Notes under the pieces: model-generated
Told to the model about the DNA's origin: nothing
What the model saw: only the letters and a program-made list of their open reading frames with translations
Databases searched by the model: none
Position numbers and translations under genes: made by a program
Assembly: GCF_008831285.2 (NCBI RefSeq)
Contig: NC_045146.1
Coordinates: forward strand, 2,320,001 to 2,384,000
Direction of reading: 5' to 3'
DNA: 64,000 nucleotides
Source: Nymphaea colorata
Lineage: Eukaryota; Streptophyta; Magnoliopsida; Nymphaeales; Nymphaeaceae
Part shown: positions 14,301 to 22,745 of the stretch, piece after piece
How positions within the stretch are numbered: the first letter of the stretch is position 1
Layout: each line of letters opens with the position of its first letter

Positions 14301-14880
14301 TAGCACCAAAAACATGACCAGCACTATACTGCTGCCTAGATGGTGCTCTACAGTTAATATATTAAAGGATGTATCGGAACAGTTTTGTCATTCCTAGTAA
14401 AACATTCTGCACCAAAAACCAGACGCACACTTCACTCAATCTGATTGGTGCTTTATATTATACTAAAATTCAGGGACTAGTTTCTTTTGCTCCAAGAACC
14501 AAAGAGGCACTGTACTGCTGTCATGGATACAGAAATTTGGGGATCCTCCTGATTTTAGCAGTAGTGGAAAAATTTTGAGAAAGAACATTCCATTAACTTA
14601 GAAAATGAGGAACTTTTTCGGAAGCCTGGTCTTTAAGCACAAGTTTTGCCGTCTTCATTACAATCAATTACTACCTGAACTTAAGACCTTTTTTTATTTT
14701 GACAGACTAGATGAGAAACCAAATGACTCCTGGAGCCTGTCTAGAGCAGCTATTGATGCATTGGCAGCAGCAATGCTTGTAACAATAATATTGGACATGT
14801 GGCGCCTCTTTCTTGGGCCTATAATTCCAGTTCAAGACAAAGATCAAGGCTTACCAAAAGGTCTTCCGTGGTTTCCATGA
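4724..14880 (+). CDS. CPI1: Cycloeucalenol cycloisomerase (cyclopropyl sterol isomerase), 8 coding exons
   Basis: Plant sterol enzyme (EC 5.5.1.9) that opens the 9beta,19-cyclopropane ring of cycloeucalenol to give obtusifoliol, an integral ER-membrane protein. Coding exons: 4724-4727, 4806-4954, 5615-5698, 6422-6463, 7277-7387, 8244-8435, 9777-9874, 14706-14880. All junctions are GT-AG and keep frame, giving 284 aa against about 280 in Arabidopsis CPI1 as I remember it. Family landmarks are SLWLAPTPSKRWGE (residues 13-26), GNYFWTHYFF (103-112), VPHTTFFLTHVCFLFYHV (131-148), TLRRLRH, FPYYEFVDRSAMYRVG (195-210) and WRLFLGPI (about 259-266). Several hydrophobic stretches look like membrane helices. 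The start is unusual: exon 1 supplies only ATGG before GTGAGT, so the second codon is split (G|GT). The last intron is 4831 bp and holds an antisense PPR pseudogene. No break is seen in the CDS, so it is probably functional. Homology is certain; the exact exon 1 is an inference. Confidence 0.93.
5365..5392. repeat. (CT)n microsatellite in CPI1 intron 2
   Basis: An uninterrupted CT dinucleotide run of about 28 bp inside the intron 4955-5614. A T-rich stretch and a purine tract near 5515-5540 follow in the same intron. Confidence 0.85.
9875..14705 (+). other. Oversized last CPI1 intron with nested antisense insert
   Basis: Donor AAG|GTAAGA at 9875 and acceptor TTTTGACAG ending at 14705 bracket 4831 bp, compared with 78-1341 bp for the other CPI1 introns. 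About 2.7 kb (11379-14098) is a PPR pseudogene on the opposite strand. 10030-10050 is a short CA run, and 10860-11040 is a very A/T-rich stretch with short self-complementary runs. The rest is intronic with no further coding signal. Confidence 0.8.
11379..14098 (-). pseudogene. P-type PPR protein pseudogene (At1g06710-like), antisense in a CPI1 intron
   Basis: Pentatricopeptide repeat proteins of this class bind organelle RNA; the remembered Arabidopsis relative At1g06710 (about 1000 aa) is predicted mitochondrial. Read on the minus strand, the pieces follow that protein in order: FIWAGRQIGY near 13890, then ITKCCRNGM, GLCEASMMDEA, GYVAYNILVGGIC, FEEMKKNNIVPNVFTYT, LIDGHCKAGN, PNVVTYGALIDGLCK, YTEMIDGLCKIGKTDEA and a C-terminal GCIPELTV...LIKGLC ending at a TAA at 11381-11379. 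The frame is broken repeatedly. TAG stands where a Trp codon is expected just after CCRNGM (about 13700), and a one-base loss follows about 50 bases later. There is a stop plus frame change near 13236, an in-frame TGA near 12734, a one-base loss near 12690, a frame change near 11897 and another near 11565. It cannot make a full protein. The 5' end is uncertain and the N-terminal leader may be missing. Confidence 0.88.
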
Positions 14881-15259
14881 AAGTTACAGGAGCTGCAGTT
14901 TTGCTGTTGAAGTTTACGGTCAACTTTGTTGGCTATTTGCATTTTCATTAGCCTGTAGGCTTCCCTTGTCTTATTTTTTTATAGAGGCAACTCAGTCTCT
15001 GTTTGTTTCTGAAATTCACCCTTAACTGTTGTAAATTAGCGGGGTACCTCTTTTAAAAGTTGGGAGGTGACAATGCGAATCAAATACTGATGAGAAAACT
15101 ATTAACTTTATTTATTCAACCTGAATTTTCATTTGTTCTCGACATCCATCTTTGTTTCACTCGAGTTTTTCAGTAGCATGTTTTTATCCTTTTTCCCATT
15201 ACTTAGAAAAGGTGAGTCACAAGTTCAGAAACAAGATACAATCATTACCGCCTGGACAC
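14881..15259 (+). other. CPI1 3' flank, including probable 3' UTR
   Basis: T-rich sequence after the CPI1 stop at 14878-14880. It probably contains the 3' UTR, but no single polyadenylation signal stands out. It ends at 15234-15259 in a 26-bp word (GATACAATCATTACCGCCTG followed by GACACT) that recurs exactly near 26580, directly next to the breakpoint of the inverted CPI1/PPR copy. Confidence 0.45.
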
Positions 15260-15600
15260 TGCCTCATGCCAGTAGTGATATCTGCCTCCAAAGTTACTAG
15301 AAATTTTTGTTTCTTCTTGCCATATTTGACTAAAATGAAGGTTTTCTGGATATTAATATGATTAAATAACATAAACTTCTACATGTTTTCCTATGGATTT
15401 CAACTCTAAGCATTGATATTATTGGAATTCCATCCAGAAAATTTGATCTGGTCTCGTGTACATTTCACATCGTGTACATTTCACATGTTTTTAATCAAAT
15501 TCAGGAGCAAGAAAATAACTTTGAAGACCAAAAAAGAGTCCAAGATAGGGTAATTGTCAAATAATGGTGAGCAGGATTTGCTTCCTAAACAGCTTTTCAT
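15260..15600 (-). repeat. Inverted copy of PPR 5' end and CPI1 last-intron sequence
   Basis: 15260-15355 is the reverse complement of about 14008-13914 (5' part of the PPR pseudogene, including the region reading MPVVISASKVTRNF). About 15372-15600 is the reverse complement of about 10329-10108 (last CPI1 intron). The two donor blocks are in the order expected for one inverted duplication from which about 3.6 kb, nearly all of the PPR body, has been lost. Differences are small indels and substitutions, including a short tandem repeat of GTGTACATTTCACAT. It lies tail-to-tail with CPI1, 380 bp after the stop codon. Confidence 0.88.
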
Positions 15601-15601
15601 T

Positions 15602-16909
15602 AGCCTTCAAAGTTTTGAAGGCTAAGGTGGAAGATTAATTTTGCTCGATTGAGAAATAAAATTTTTACAAATTGATGGAGGGGAGATGGTGCAAAGCGGC
15701 CAAATCCTTAAGAGTGAATAAAATTGATAATGGTGCTTCGTCTCCACATACAAATGACTAGAATGGAGAGACAGAAAGAAAATGCGACAAAATATTGTTG
15801 AAATGGTGTTGTGCGTACATTGCTATTTCTTGTCAATATTTACCTTCAGTTTTACCTTAACCCGAATTGGAATCACCCAAGTAAAGCAGAATATAAGCAG
15901 ATTTTCCCTTCTTTTTTCAGATTTGACAAGTAAAACAAGGTGTACCTTGTAGGCATCAGAGCCCAACTTACGCCCAAACTGAGTCCAAAATCTAGAACAT
16001 ATTTGACTAGTCCACCTAGCTCGAACCCATGAGGTTGGTCCATTTACAATGGAACTTTGTCCAAACAGGGATTAGATGTTAGTGTTAGCACTCTTAGTTC
16101 TTAACTTCAAGGCTAACTGTACAGTTTGATCTTGATTTGATTGAGTTTCTTTTCCCATGGATGTGAGATCTCCTCCTATCTTAGATTCTTGTTTCTTGTG
16201 ACCCACAGGCAATAGAAAACATGGATTTGCGTGAATAAGAGGATTAATCTCACCACCGGACCAGGAGCCGAAGCCACCTTCCCTTCCTCTTGTTCTCAAG
16301 GTCTAGAGTTGTGTTGGTACCAGAAAGTGAGATCTTCAAATGTTTCAACTTGCAAGTAAGACCCTGGAACTGGGGAGGCACTGCATAATGCATCCAGCCC
16401 ACCGTTTGTGTTGTGCTCCTCAAGGCAGATAACTTGAATTTCCCTCAAAATCCTCCGATCTGAAGTTCGATGGGCTGGGTCGGATCTCAGATCAACCTGA
16501 GATCCTCCGTTTAACAAAAGTAGCCTCACTATTTGACACCTTATTTGTGCATTGATAGTAAGTCTTTGATCTCAATCATTTGAAAATTTTAGATCGTATA
16601 GCACTACTTTGCACGTCCATTTATGAACCATTTGGGATGGCTAAACACTAAAGTTACTGCTTTTAAGTACTCATATTAGGTGCCGTTCATACTTTAAAAA
16701 CCTTTTGATGTCCTTGCAAATTAATGGGAGGTGTTTCTTACTGAAAATCAAGTAGAGCCTGGCCATTGCTTGGCAAACGGAACAGTACATAATTGTTTCA
16801 TGTTATGACCTAAATATTGGGGCAGATTCATGGAACACCTTAAAAAATGGTCTACGGAGCAGTTACAAACTGTTCCACTTGCCAAATGGGCCCAGGATCA
16901 CTCAGTCGG
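15602..16909. repeat. Left arm of a 1.3-kb inverted repeat
   Basis: Reverse complement of 27939-29246. Both arms begin at AGC(C/T)TTCAAAG on the outside and end at CACT(C/T)AGTCGG on the inside. They differ by scattered substitutions and by two large indels: about 65 bp around 16310-16370 is present only here, and about 60 bp around 28245-28305 is present only in the other arm. The arm carries a 75-codon open frame (16072-16299, minus) that is also open in the partner (28546-28773, plus) and matches no family I know. Part of the arm (near 16760-16880) belongs to a repeat family with GGCAGATTCATGGAACAC words that also occurs around 27080 and 49000-49560. Confidence 0.9.
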
Positions 16910-16911
16910 TC

Positions 16912-17171
16912 AAGGTTGAAAATAAAACCATTTTATGCAATGAATCTGATGAAGAAAATTCTTTGATGCAGTTTTAAATAAAATTGCTTTTTCTTGGGTT
17001 TTCCTGTTTGATAACCCTACTTTCATAGTACTTGTGTTTACTTTGTTGAAGAGAAAACTTGGTTCTTGGTTGACATATTCTTACTTTGGAAAATTTTCCA
17101 TTATATTGATTGATTATTTTTTGAATAATAAAAAAGTATAGAAACTAATTTTGTGTTTCTAGGTAAAGCAG
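16912..17171 (+). repeat. Direct-orientation copy of CPI1 intron 6 sequence
   Basis: Matches 8525-8789 with small deletions. It begins at AAGGTTGAAAATAAAACC and ends at GTAAAGCAG. It abuts the inner end of the 1.3-kb arm on the left and an inverted CPI1 copy on the right. It is the only CPI1-derived block here that is not inverted, which suggests a local flip. Confidence 0.88.
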
Positions 17172-17663
17172 GATCCAAGTACCACTATGAGGTGTAGTGG
17201 GTACAAGGACCAGGGTCCATCAGACCTGACTTAGGCGGGACTGGTTCCAGGTCCATGTCTAGACAGCAATAAACAGACCAGCATCAGTAACCAGTCACAA
17301 TTCTCAATTGTAAACATCCTACCAAAACCAGGAATATTTACTACTTGGATCATGTGTGCAACCTATAAGTGTTTTAAGATCCAAAGGAAAGAGAAGAGAA
17401 CCTAAAATCATGAGCTTAAAGTTGGAACTTCGAGATATCAGATAAGAATTGCAATATTCAAGTTATGTCAACCAAACGGTTGCTAATCCTACTTGTGTGA
17501 GTTGTTCTTTTACCAGAATTGAACATCAATGTTTGTTCTGAATGTAAAAGAAATGAGCTAAGCTCCTTCCTATGTGTAATGGAATTGCCTCATTCTTTTC
17601 AAAACTTCAGCAGCATTCTGCTTACCAAAAGAACAAGAAGCATCAAACTTGCAATGAGCATCA
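17172..17663 (-). repeat. Inverted copy of CPI1 introns 5 and 4, exon deleted
   Basis: 17172-17605 is the reverse complement of 7904-7470 (intron 5) and 17606-17663 that of 7175-7118 (intron 4). The 294 bp between them in the parent, including the whole coding exon 7277-7387, are missing. The duplicate therefore holds no CPI1 coding sequence. It continues at 17950 after the solo LTR. Confidence 0.9.
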
Positions 17664-17944
17664 TGTTAGAATATCACGTAATAGGGAACCGGGTCCGGAT
17701 ATGGACCCGGTACCCATGGGTGCGGGAACTGAGGATGACTCGGTGCCCTAGGCAGGTTTCCTCTCTCTCTTATTTTCTGATCAATTATTGTAATCAGTTG
17801 ATTGAGTGATAATAGACTCTCTCTTAGGGTTGCGGTTTTGCCCCTAGGTTAGAGCTTCTCCGTGGTTTTTTTTCCTCTTCTTGAGGTTTTCCACGTATAT
17901 GTTGTGTTGCTTCTTCGTTTCTTCTTCTGTTGCGTGTTTCTACA
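17664..17944. mobile_element. Solo LTR with 5-bp target duplication
   Basis: A 281-bp unit starting TGTTAGAATATCACG and ending GTTTCTACA (TG...CA termini). It interrupts the inverted CPI1 copy exactly between bases matching 7118 and 7117. The flanks carry a perfect CATCA duplication (17659-17663 and 17945-17949), and the parental CPI1 sequence has this site once. No internal retroelement sequence is present, which fits LTR-LTR recombination after insertion. It is unrelated to the LTRs of the neighbouring copia element. Confidence 0.88.
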
Positions 17945-17949
17945 CATCA

Positions 17950-18062
17950 TAAAGGAGATCAACTGATTGGCCACTCTAAATGACATATCAGGAATTCATC
18001 ATAGTTCACATTGCCTTCAATTTTAAAAAGTTAATTATAGCTGAATTGCACTTAGAACAAAT
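17950..18062 (-). repeat. Inverted copy of CPI1 intron 4, continued
   Basis: Reverse complement of 7117-7005, resuming directly after the solo LTR target duplication and ending where the copia LTR starts. The parent continues ATATAGAC at this point but the copy does not, so the copia boundary is also a rearrangement breakpoint. Confidence 0.88.
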
Positions 18063-18087
18063 TGTTGAATATTGGAGGAAGAAGGGG

Positions 18088-18125
<38 letters not shown>

Positions 18126-18275
18126 CTTTCTTGCTTATTCACGTGACCCTAATCTCATATTGAAAGAGATTAGGGCTGGCAACATAACAATTACAAAATC
18201 AGTCCACTAAATATAAGAAAATATTTTAAAGAACTACTATTCAACTTTCTAATATTGCAGAAACACTCTTTAACA
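18063..18275 (-). repeat. Copia 3' LTR
   Basis: 213 bp with TGTTGAATATTGG at one edge and CACTCTTTAACA at the other. It contains a long (GA)n run at about 18091-18120 and aligns along its length with 22530-22733. Confidence 0.92.
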
Positions 18276-18287
18276 CTCCCCCTCAAG
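18276..18287 (-). other. Copia polypurine tract
   Basis: On the minus strand this reads CTTGAGGGGGAG directly before the 3' LTR, the expected position and composition for plus-strand priming. Confidence 0.75.
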
Positions 18288-21200
18288 CTGGAGCATAGAT
18301 ATCAATCATGCTCAGCTTGTTACAACCTTTCAGGAAATCGCCTATGGGAAGAGTTTTGGTGAACATATCAGTTGCCTGATCTTCAGAGGAGACATGAATA
18401 GTGCTAATAATTCCTTCTTGAACTAAATCTCGAACATAGTAACAATCCACTTCAATATGTTTTGTCCTTTCATGAAAAACAAGATTGTTAGCAATATAGG
18501 TAGCCGCCTTGTTGTCGCAATACATCTACATTGGGAGATTCACTGAAACACTCAACTCTAAAAGTAATGATTTGACCCATAACATTTCAACCGCAGTTTG
18601 AGCCATAGCCCTATATTCCGACTGAGTACTAAATCGAGCCATCACATTTTGCTTCCTGCTCCTCCAAGAAATAAGATTACCTCCCACAAAGACACAAAAA
18701 CCTATAGTAGACTTTCTGTCATCTACAGATCCTGCATAATCAACATCACTATATGCTTCAATGTTAACACCTTCTCCCTTTTTGAACCATAACCCCTTTC
18801 CTGTGGCTGATTTCAGGTATCTGACAACCATTAGAGCAGCGTCCCAATGAACTTTCTTAGGTTTCTCCATGAATTGACTTTGTTTATTCACAGCGAAGCT
18901 AATGTTAGGGCGAGTAACAGTCAAATATAGCAGTTTTCCTATTAGAGAACTGTAAGATTTAGAGTCAAAAAGCTCTGATTCATCATCATGTATATGAATG
19001 TGAGAGTTCATGGGGAGAGTTGCAGGTTTAGCCCCCAATAAACTTGTTTCTTGCAGAAGATCCAAAGCATATTTTCTCTGAGATACCACAACTCCTTTAC
19101 TACTACGGGCCACCTCAATACCAAGAAAATAACGGAGTTGTCCAAGGTCTTTCGTGACAAAGTGTTTCTGAAGAAACTCCTTTGTCTGAGCTATCTCTTG
19201 ATCACTTTCCCTAGTGAGAACAATATCAACGTAAACAATTAATATCACTATACCATATGTACCTTACTTGATAAACAATGAGTGATCAAATTGAGACCGA
19301 CGAAAGCCATATTTAGATAAGACCTCAGATAGCTTATGAAACCATGCACGAGTACTGTTTAAGCCCATAAATAGCCTCATATAGACAATTTCAAAAAGAT
19401 CTCCATATTAAAAAGCATTTTTCACGTCCAGCTGAAATAAAGGCCATTGTCGCTGGACAACAAGAGATATAATAAGTCGAATAGAGCCCAATCGAGCCAC
19501 ATGTGAAAAGGTCTCAAAGAAGTTAACACCGTAAGTCTGTGTATATCCTTTAGTGACAAGACGTGCCTTAAACCATTCAATTGAACCATCAGAATGATAC
19601 TTGATGGTGAACACCCACTTGGAGCCAACCACATCACAGTGCCTTGGTGGATCCACCAACTCCCAAGTCTCTCGAGAGATAAGAGCATCCATTTCCTCCT
19701 GCATGGCATGCTGCCACCGTGAATCTAATAGGGCTTGATGGTGAGAAGAAGAGATCATCTGACTAGACAGAGCTCGATCAAACTGCACCAAACTTGTACT
19801 CAAATGGTTAGTAGAGACAGAATTAGAAATCGGGTGTAGTGTGCATTGTCGCTTTCTCTTACAAATAGCAATAGGGAGATCATATGCATAGTGTTCATCA
19901 TTTAAACCTGAATCAGTCTGATCAGTGGAGTTTACCTCTTGAGAAGACGCTGGTAGGCGGTTGGAAGAGGGACCAAGACGATGAGTGTAAACCAATGGAA
20001 GATCAAAGAAACGTTCATGTGACATAGGTTGAGATGGCGGTAAGGACTCAAGGGACACTGGTGGAATGGGAAGAGGAAGAAGTATAGGCATCTCAGACAG
20101 AGGAGGACTCGAAGGAGAAAAATAAAGATGAGACTCAAAAAATGTAACATCTGCACTGATAATCTCTTTCTTGGTATGGGCATCAAAGCACTTATATCCT
20201 CTTTTATTGGCAGAGTATCCAATAAATACACATTTGATGGCTTGGGCAGCAAGTTTGTTTTTGTTTGGGCCTAGGATGTATGCAAAGCAAGTGCATCCAA
20301 ATACTTTGGGAGGTATATGAAATAGTGGTCGATTTGGATATAAAAGTTGAATGGGAATACAGACTTGGATGGCTGACGAGGGTAATCTGTTCATGAGGTA
20401 ACATGCAGCAAGAATAGCATCCCCCCAAAAGTAGGCAGGCATGTGAGAATGCAGCGTGAGGGTACGGGCCACATTTAGGAGTTGTCGATGTTTGCGTTCG
20501 GCAACACCATTTTGTTGGGATGTGTGTGGACAAGTATATTAAGGCCGAGTTCCATGATTGACATAAAACTGAAGTAGAACAGAAGATTTGAATTCAAGAG
20601 CATTATCAGTGCGAATATTTTTGACAATAAAACCAAACTGAGTTTTTATTTCCTTGACAAATTTAGGAAGAATACATATAACTTCGGATCTTTTCCGTAA
20701 CAAGAATACCCAACTAACTCGAGTAAAATCATCAACCAAAACAAGATAATACCGAAAACGCGAGTGAAAAGGAACCCGACTAGGACCCCACACATCCACA
20801 TGAAGGAAATCAAATGGACTTTGACTAGATGGTTCTTGACTCGAAGGAAAGCTACTCCGTGTATGTTTGCCTAATTGGCAAGCATCACATAAGAAGGACT
20901 CTGATATAGTAATACTTGGAAGCATGCGATGAAGTTTTGACACTGAAGGATGACCCAATCTGAGATGCCACTGAAAAGGAGAAGACTTTGAGGAGAATGA
21001 AGATACAACAACATTTACTGGGACAGACAATAAATAGAGACCCTCACGTTCATGGCCGTCACCAATCACCTTCCCAGTTAGTAAGTCCTGAAAAGAACAT
21101 GTACCAGGGTCAAAAATGACTCTACACTTTAAATCAATAGCCAGCTGCTTAACAGATAACAAATTAACGGGAAACTGTGGAGCATAGAGCACGTGGGTAA

Positions 21201-21492
21201 TAGTCCCTAAATGTGGGAGATAAATATCACTGCTGCCCAATATAGGAGATAGTTGGCCATCAGTCAGTCTGACATGTTGTGGTGTAGAGAACCTGACTAA
21301 TGATGAAAAAATATGTGGTTGATTACAACAGTGCCTGGAGGCGCCAGAATCTATCATCCACATCATATCTGGGTCATCGGTCAGAGCACCAATAGAGAAG
21401 GAAGAGTCTATCACAGTCGTGCTGGCATATGAGAAGGAATTTTCAGCCATCTTGTAGTCATTGGAACCCTCGGACACATTACCATCAGCCAT
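18283..21492 (-). pseudogene. Copia pol polyprotein remnant (PR-IN-RT-RH)
   Basis: Four open pieces in different frames. 21492-20539 holds the protease motif DSGAS, the GAG-pre-integrase WHLRLGHPS with CDACQLGK, and the start of the integrase core (DVWGPS, DDFTR). 20472-19408 holds the integrase tail (HMPAYFWGDAI) and the reverse transcriptase N-terminus (WELVDPP, SKWVFTIKY, LDVKNAF). 19248-18526 holds the reverse transcriptase C-terminus and the start of RNase H. 18525-18283 reads [12 protein letters not shown] to MFTKTLP. Stops or frame changes lie near 20539, 19408-19250 and 18526. The catalytic YVDD box reads YVDI at 19233-19222, lacking one Asp codon. The pieces cannot make an active polyprotein. 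Confidence 0.93.
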
Positions 21493-22517
21493 AGTAAAAG
21501 TCCAACCAGAATTGTACTCACAATATGTATGTATAAGGTGCAGTAGTTAACTTCAACCAAGGCACGACAACATAGAAGAATCTGGAACACACTTATGGCT
21601 CCAATCATCAACTCAGAACTTTACTAAAACAGGCAGCAACATAGGCACAAACTCATACAGCAACTCAACAAAATAATTTCAGCTGATGGCTGCAACACAA
21701 GTAGGAACTTTACGATTAGCAGCAGTCCACAACTAATGAGACCTCAACTTATAGATTTCATATCCACGATCTGTAGATCATTCTGCTCCTTACGTCAAAT
21801 TATATCCACAAGCAATAGATTGACTCTGCCCCACACGGTCAACATAAAAATCTGATTACAACAACAATAACCTCTACGAGATCCACTTAAGGATCAGGTT
21901 GAACACAACCACAAAACAAATTGGCGGACTGTTTTCAGACGTGGATAGCAGGCAACACTTTCAGATGTCGATAATAGGTAGCAAACAAGCACAAGTTTGA
22001 CAATAGAGAAAACCTGTCTCACTTCAACGATGCAGAGAGAAAGCAGAATTCTGCCTACTCCATACAATTTCAAACTTGTCTCACTTCAATGATACAGGAA
22101 AAAGACTGAATCTACCCACACGACATACCTTTGCCTGTGAGAATCTACCAGGCACCACACGGCTAAACAAATCAGACTGCCCTAGCAGATCCGACATTCT
22201 TTGGCCTAAACATCTTCCACGGCAGCACTTGAGTTAGATTTGATTTTGTAGCAAGGTCTGATCTGATTCACCATTTCAGCGACATGATAAGCTTCAACGG
22301 CAGCAGCTTTCAGCAACTTCACGACAGCAGCAGCAACACAAGGGTGCTAATCACGTTTTCACATGTTAAAAACGTGATTAGCCCCTATCCAACCAACCAA
22401 TCAACTTGCTTGTTTTGTAAACAACAACAACCCTAGGTGTGAAACCCTAGTTTGGCGGAAGAGAGGAGAAGGGAACCCTCGGCGTGAAACCCTAGATCAC
22501 ACAGCCCTAGGACTATT

Positions 22518-22529
22518 GCTCTGATACGA
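22518..22529 (-). other. Copia primer binding site
   Basis: Directly inside the 5' LTR the minus strand reads TCGTATCAGAGC. This is the usual TGGTATCAGAGC, complementary to the 3' end of initiator tRNA-Met, with one mismatch. Confidence 0.8.
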
Positions 22530-22733
22530 TGTTGAATATTGGAGGAAAAAGGGGACGAGAGAGAGAGAGAGAGATAGAAAAACACTTTCTTGCTTATTCA
22601 CGTGACCCTAATCTCATATTAAAAGAGATTAGGGTTGGCAACATAACAATTACAAAATCAGTCCACTAAATATAATAAAATATTTAAAGAACTACTATTC
22701 AACTTTCTAATATTGCAGAAACACTCTTTAACA
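22530..22733 (-). repeat. Copia 5' LTR
   Basis: 204 bp with the same termini as the left LTR and a shorter GA run. It is followed 13 bp later on the plus strand by an exon of an unrelated gene (22746). Confidence 0.92.
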
Positions 22734-22745
22734 CTTTCTTTCCAG

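Larger units (their letters stand above)
18063..22733 (-). mobile_element. Ty1-copia LTR retrotransposon, decayed
   Basis: A 4.67-kb element read on the minus strand. The 5' LTR is at 22530-22733, the 3' LTR at 18063-18275, a primer binding site at 22518-22529 and a polypurine tract at 18276-18287. The order protease, integrase, reverse transcriptase, RNase H is that of Ty1-copia. The LTRs differ at several substitutions plus a variable GA run. The pol frame is broken and no gag-like frame is visible in 21500-22510. No target-site duplication is found: the left flank ends ACAAAT and the right flank begins CTTTC. The right flank is an intron end and exon of another gene while the left flank is CPI1 copy, so the element is probably the product of recombination between two insertions. 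Confidence 0.92.
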
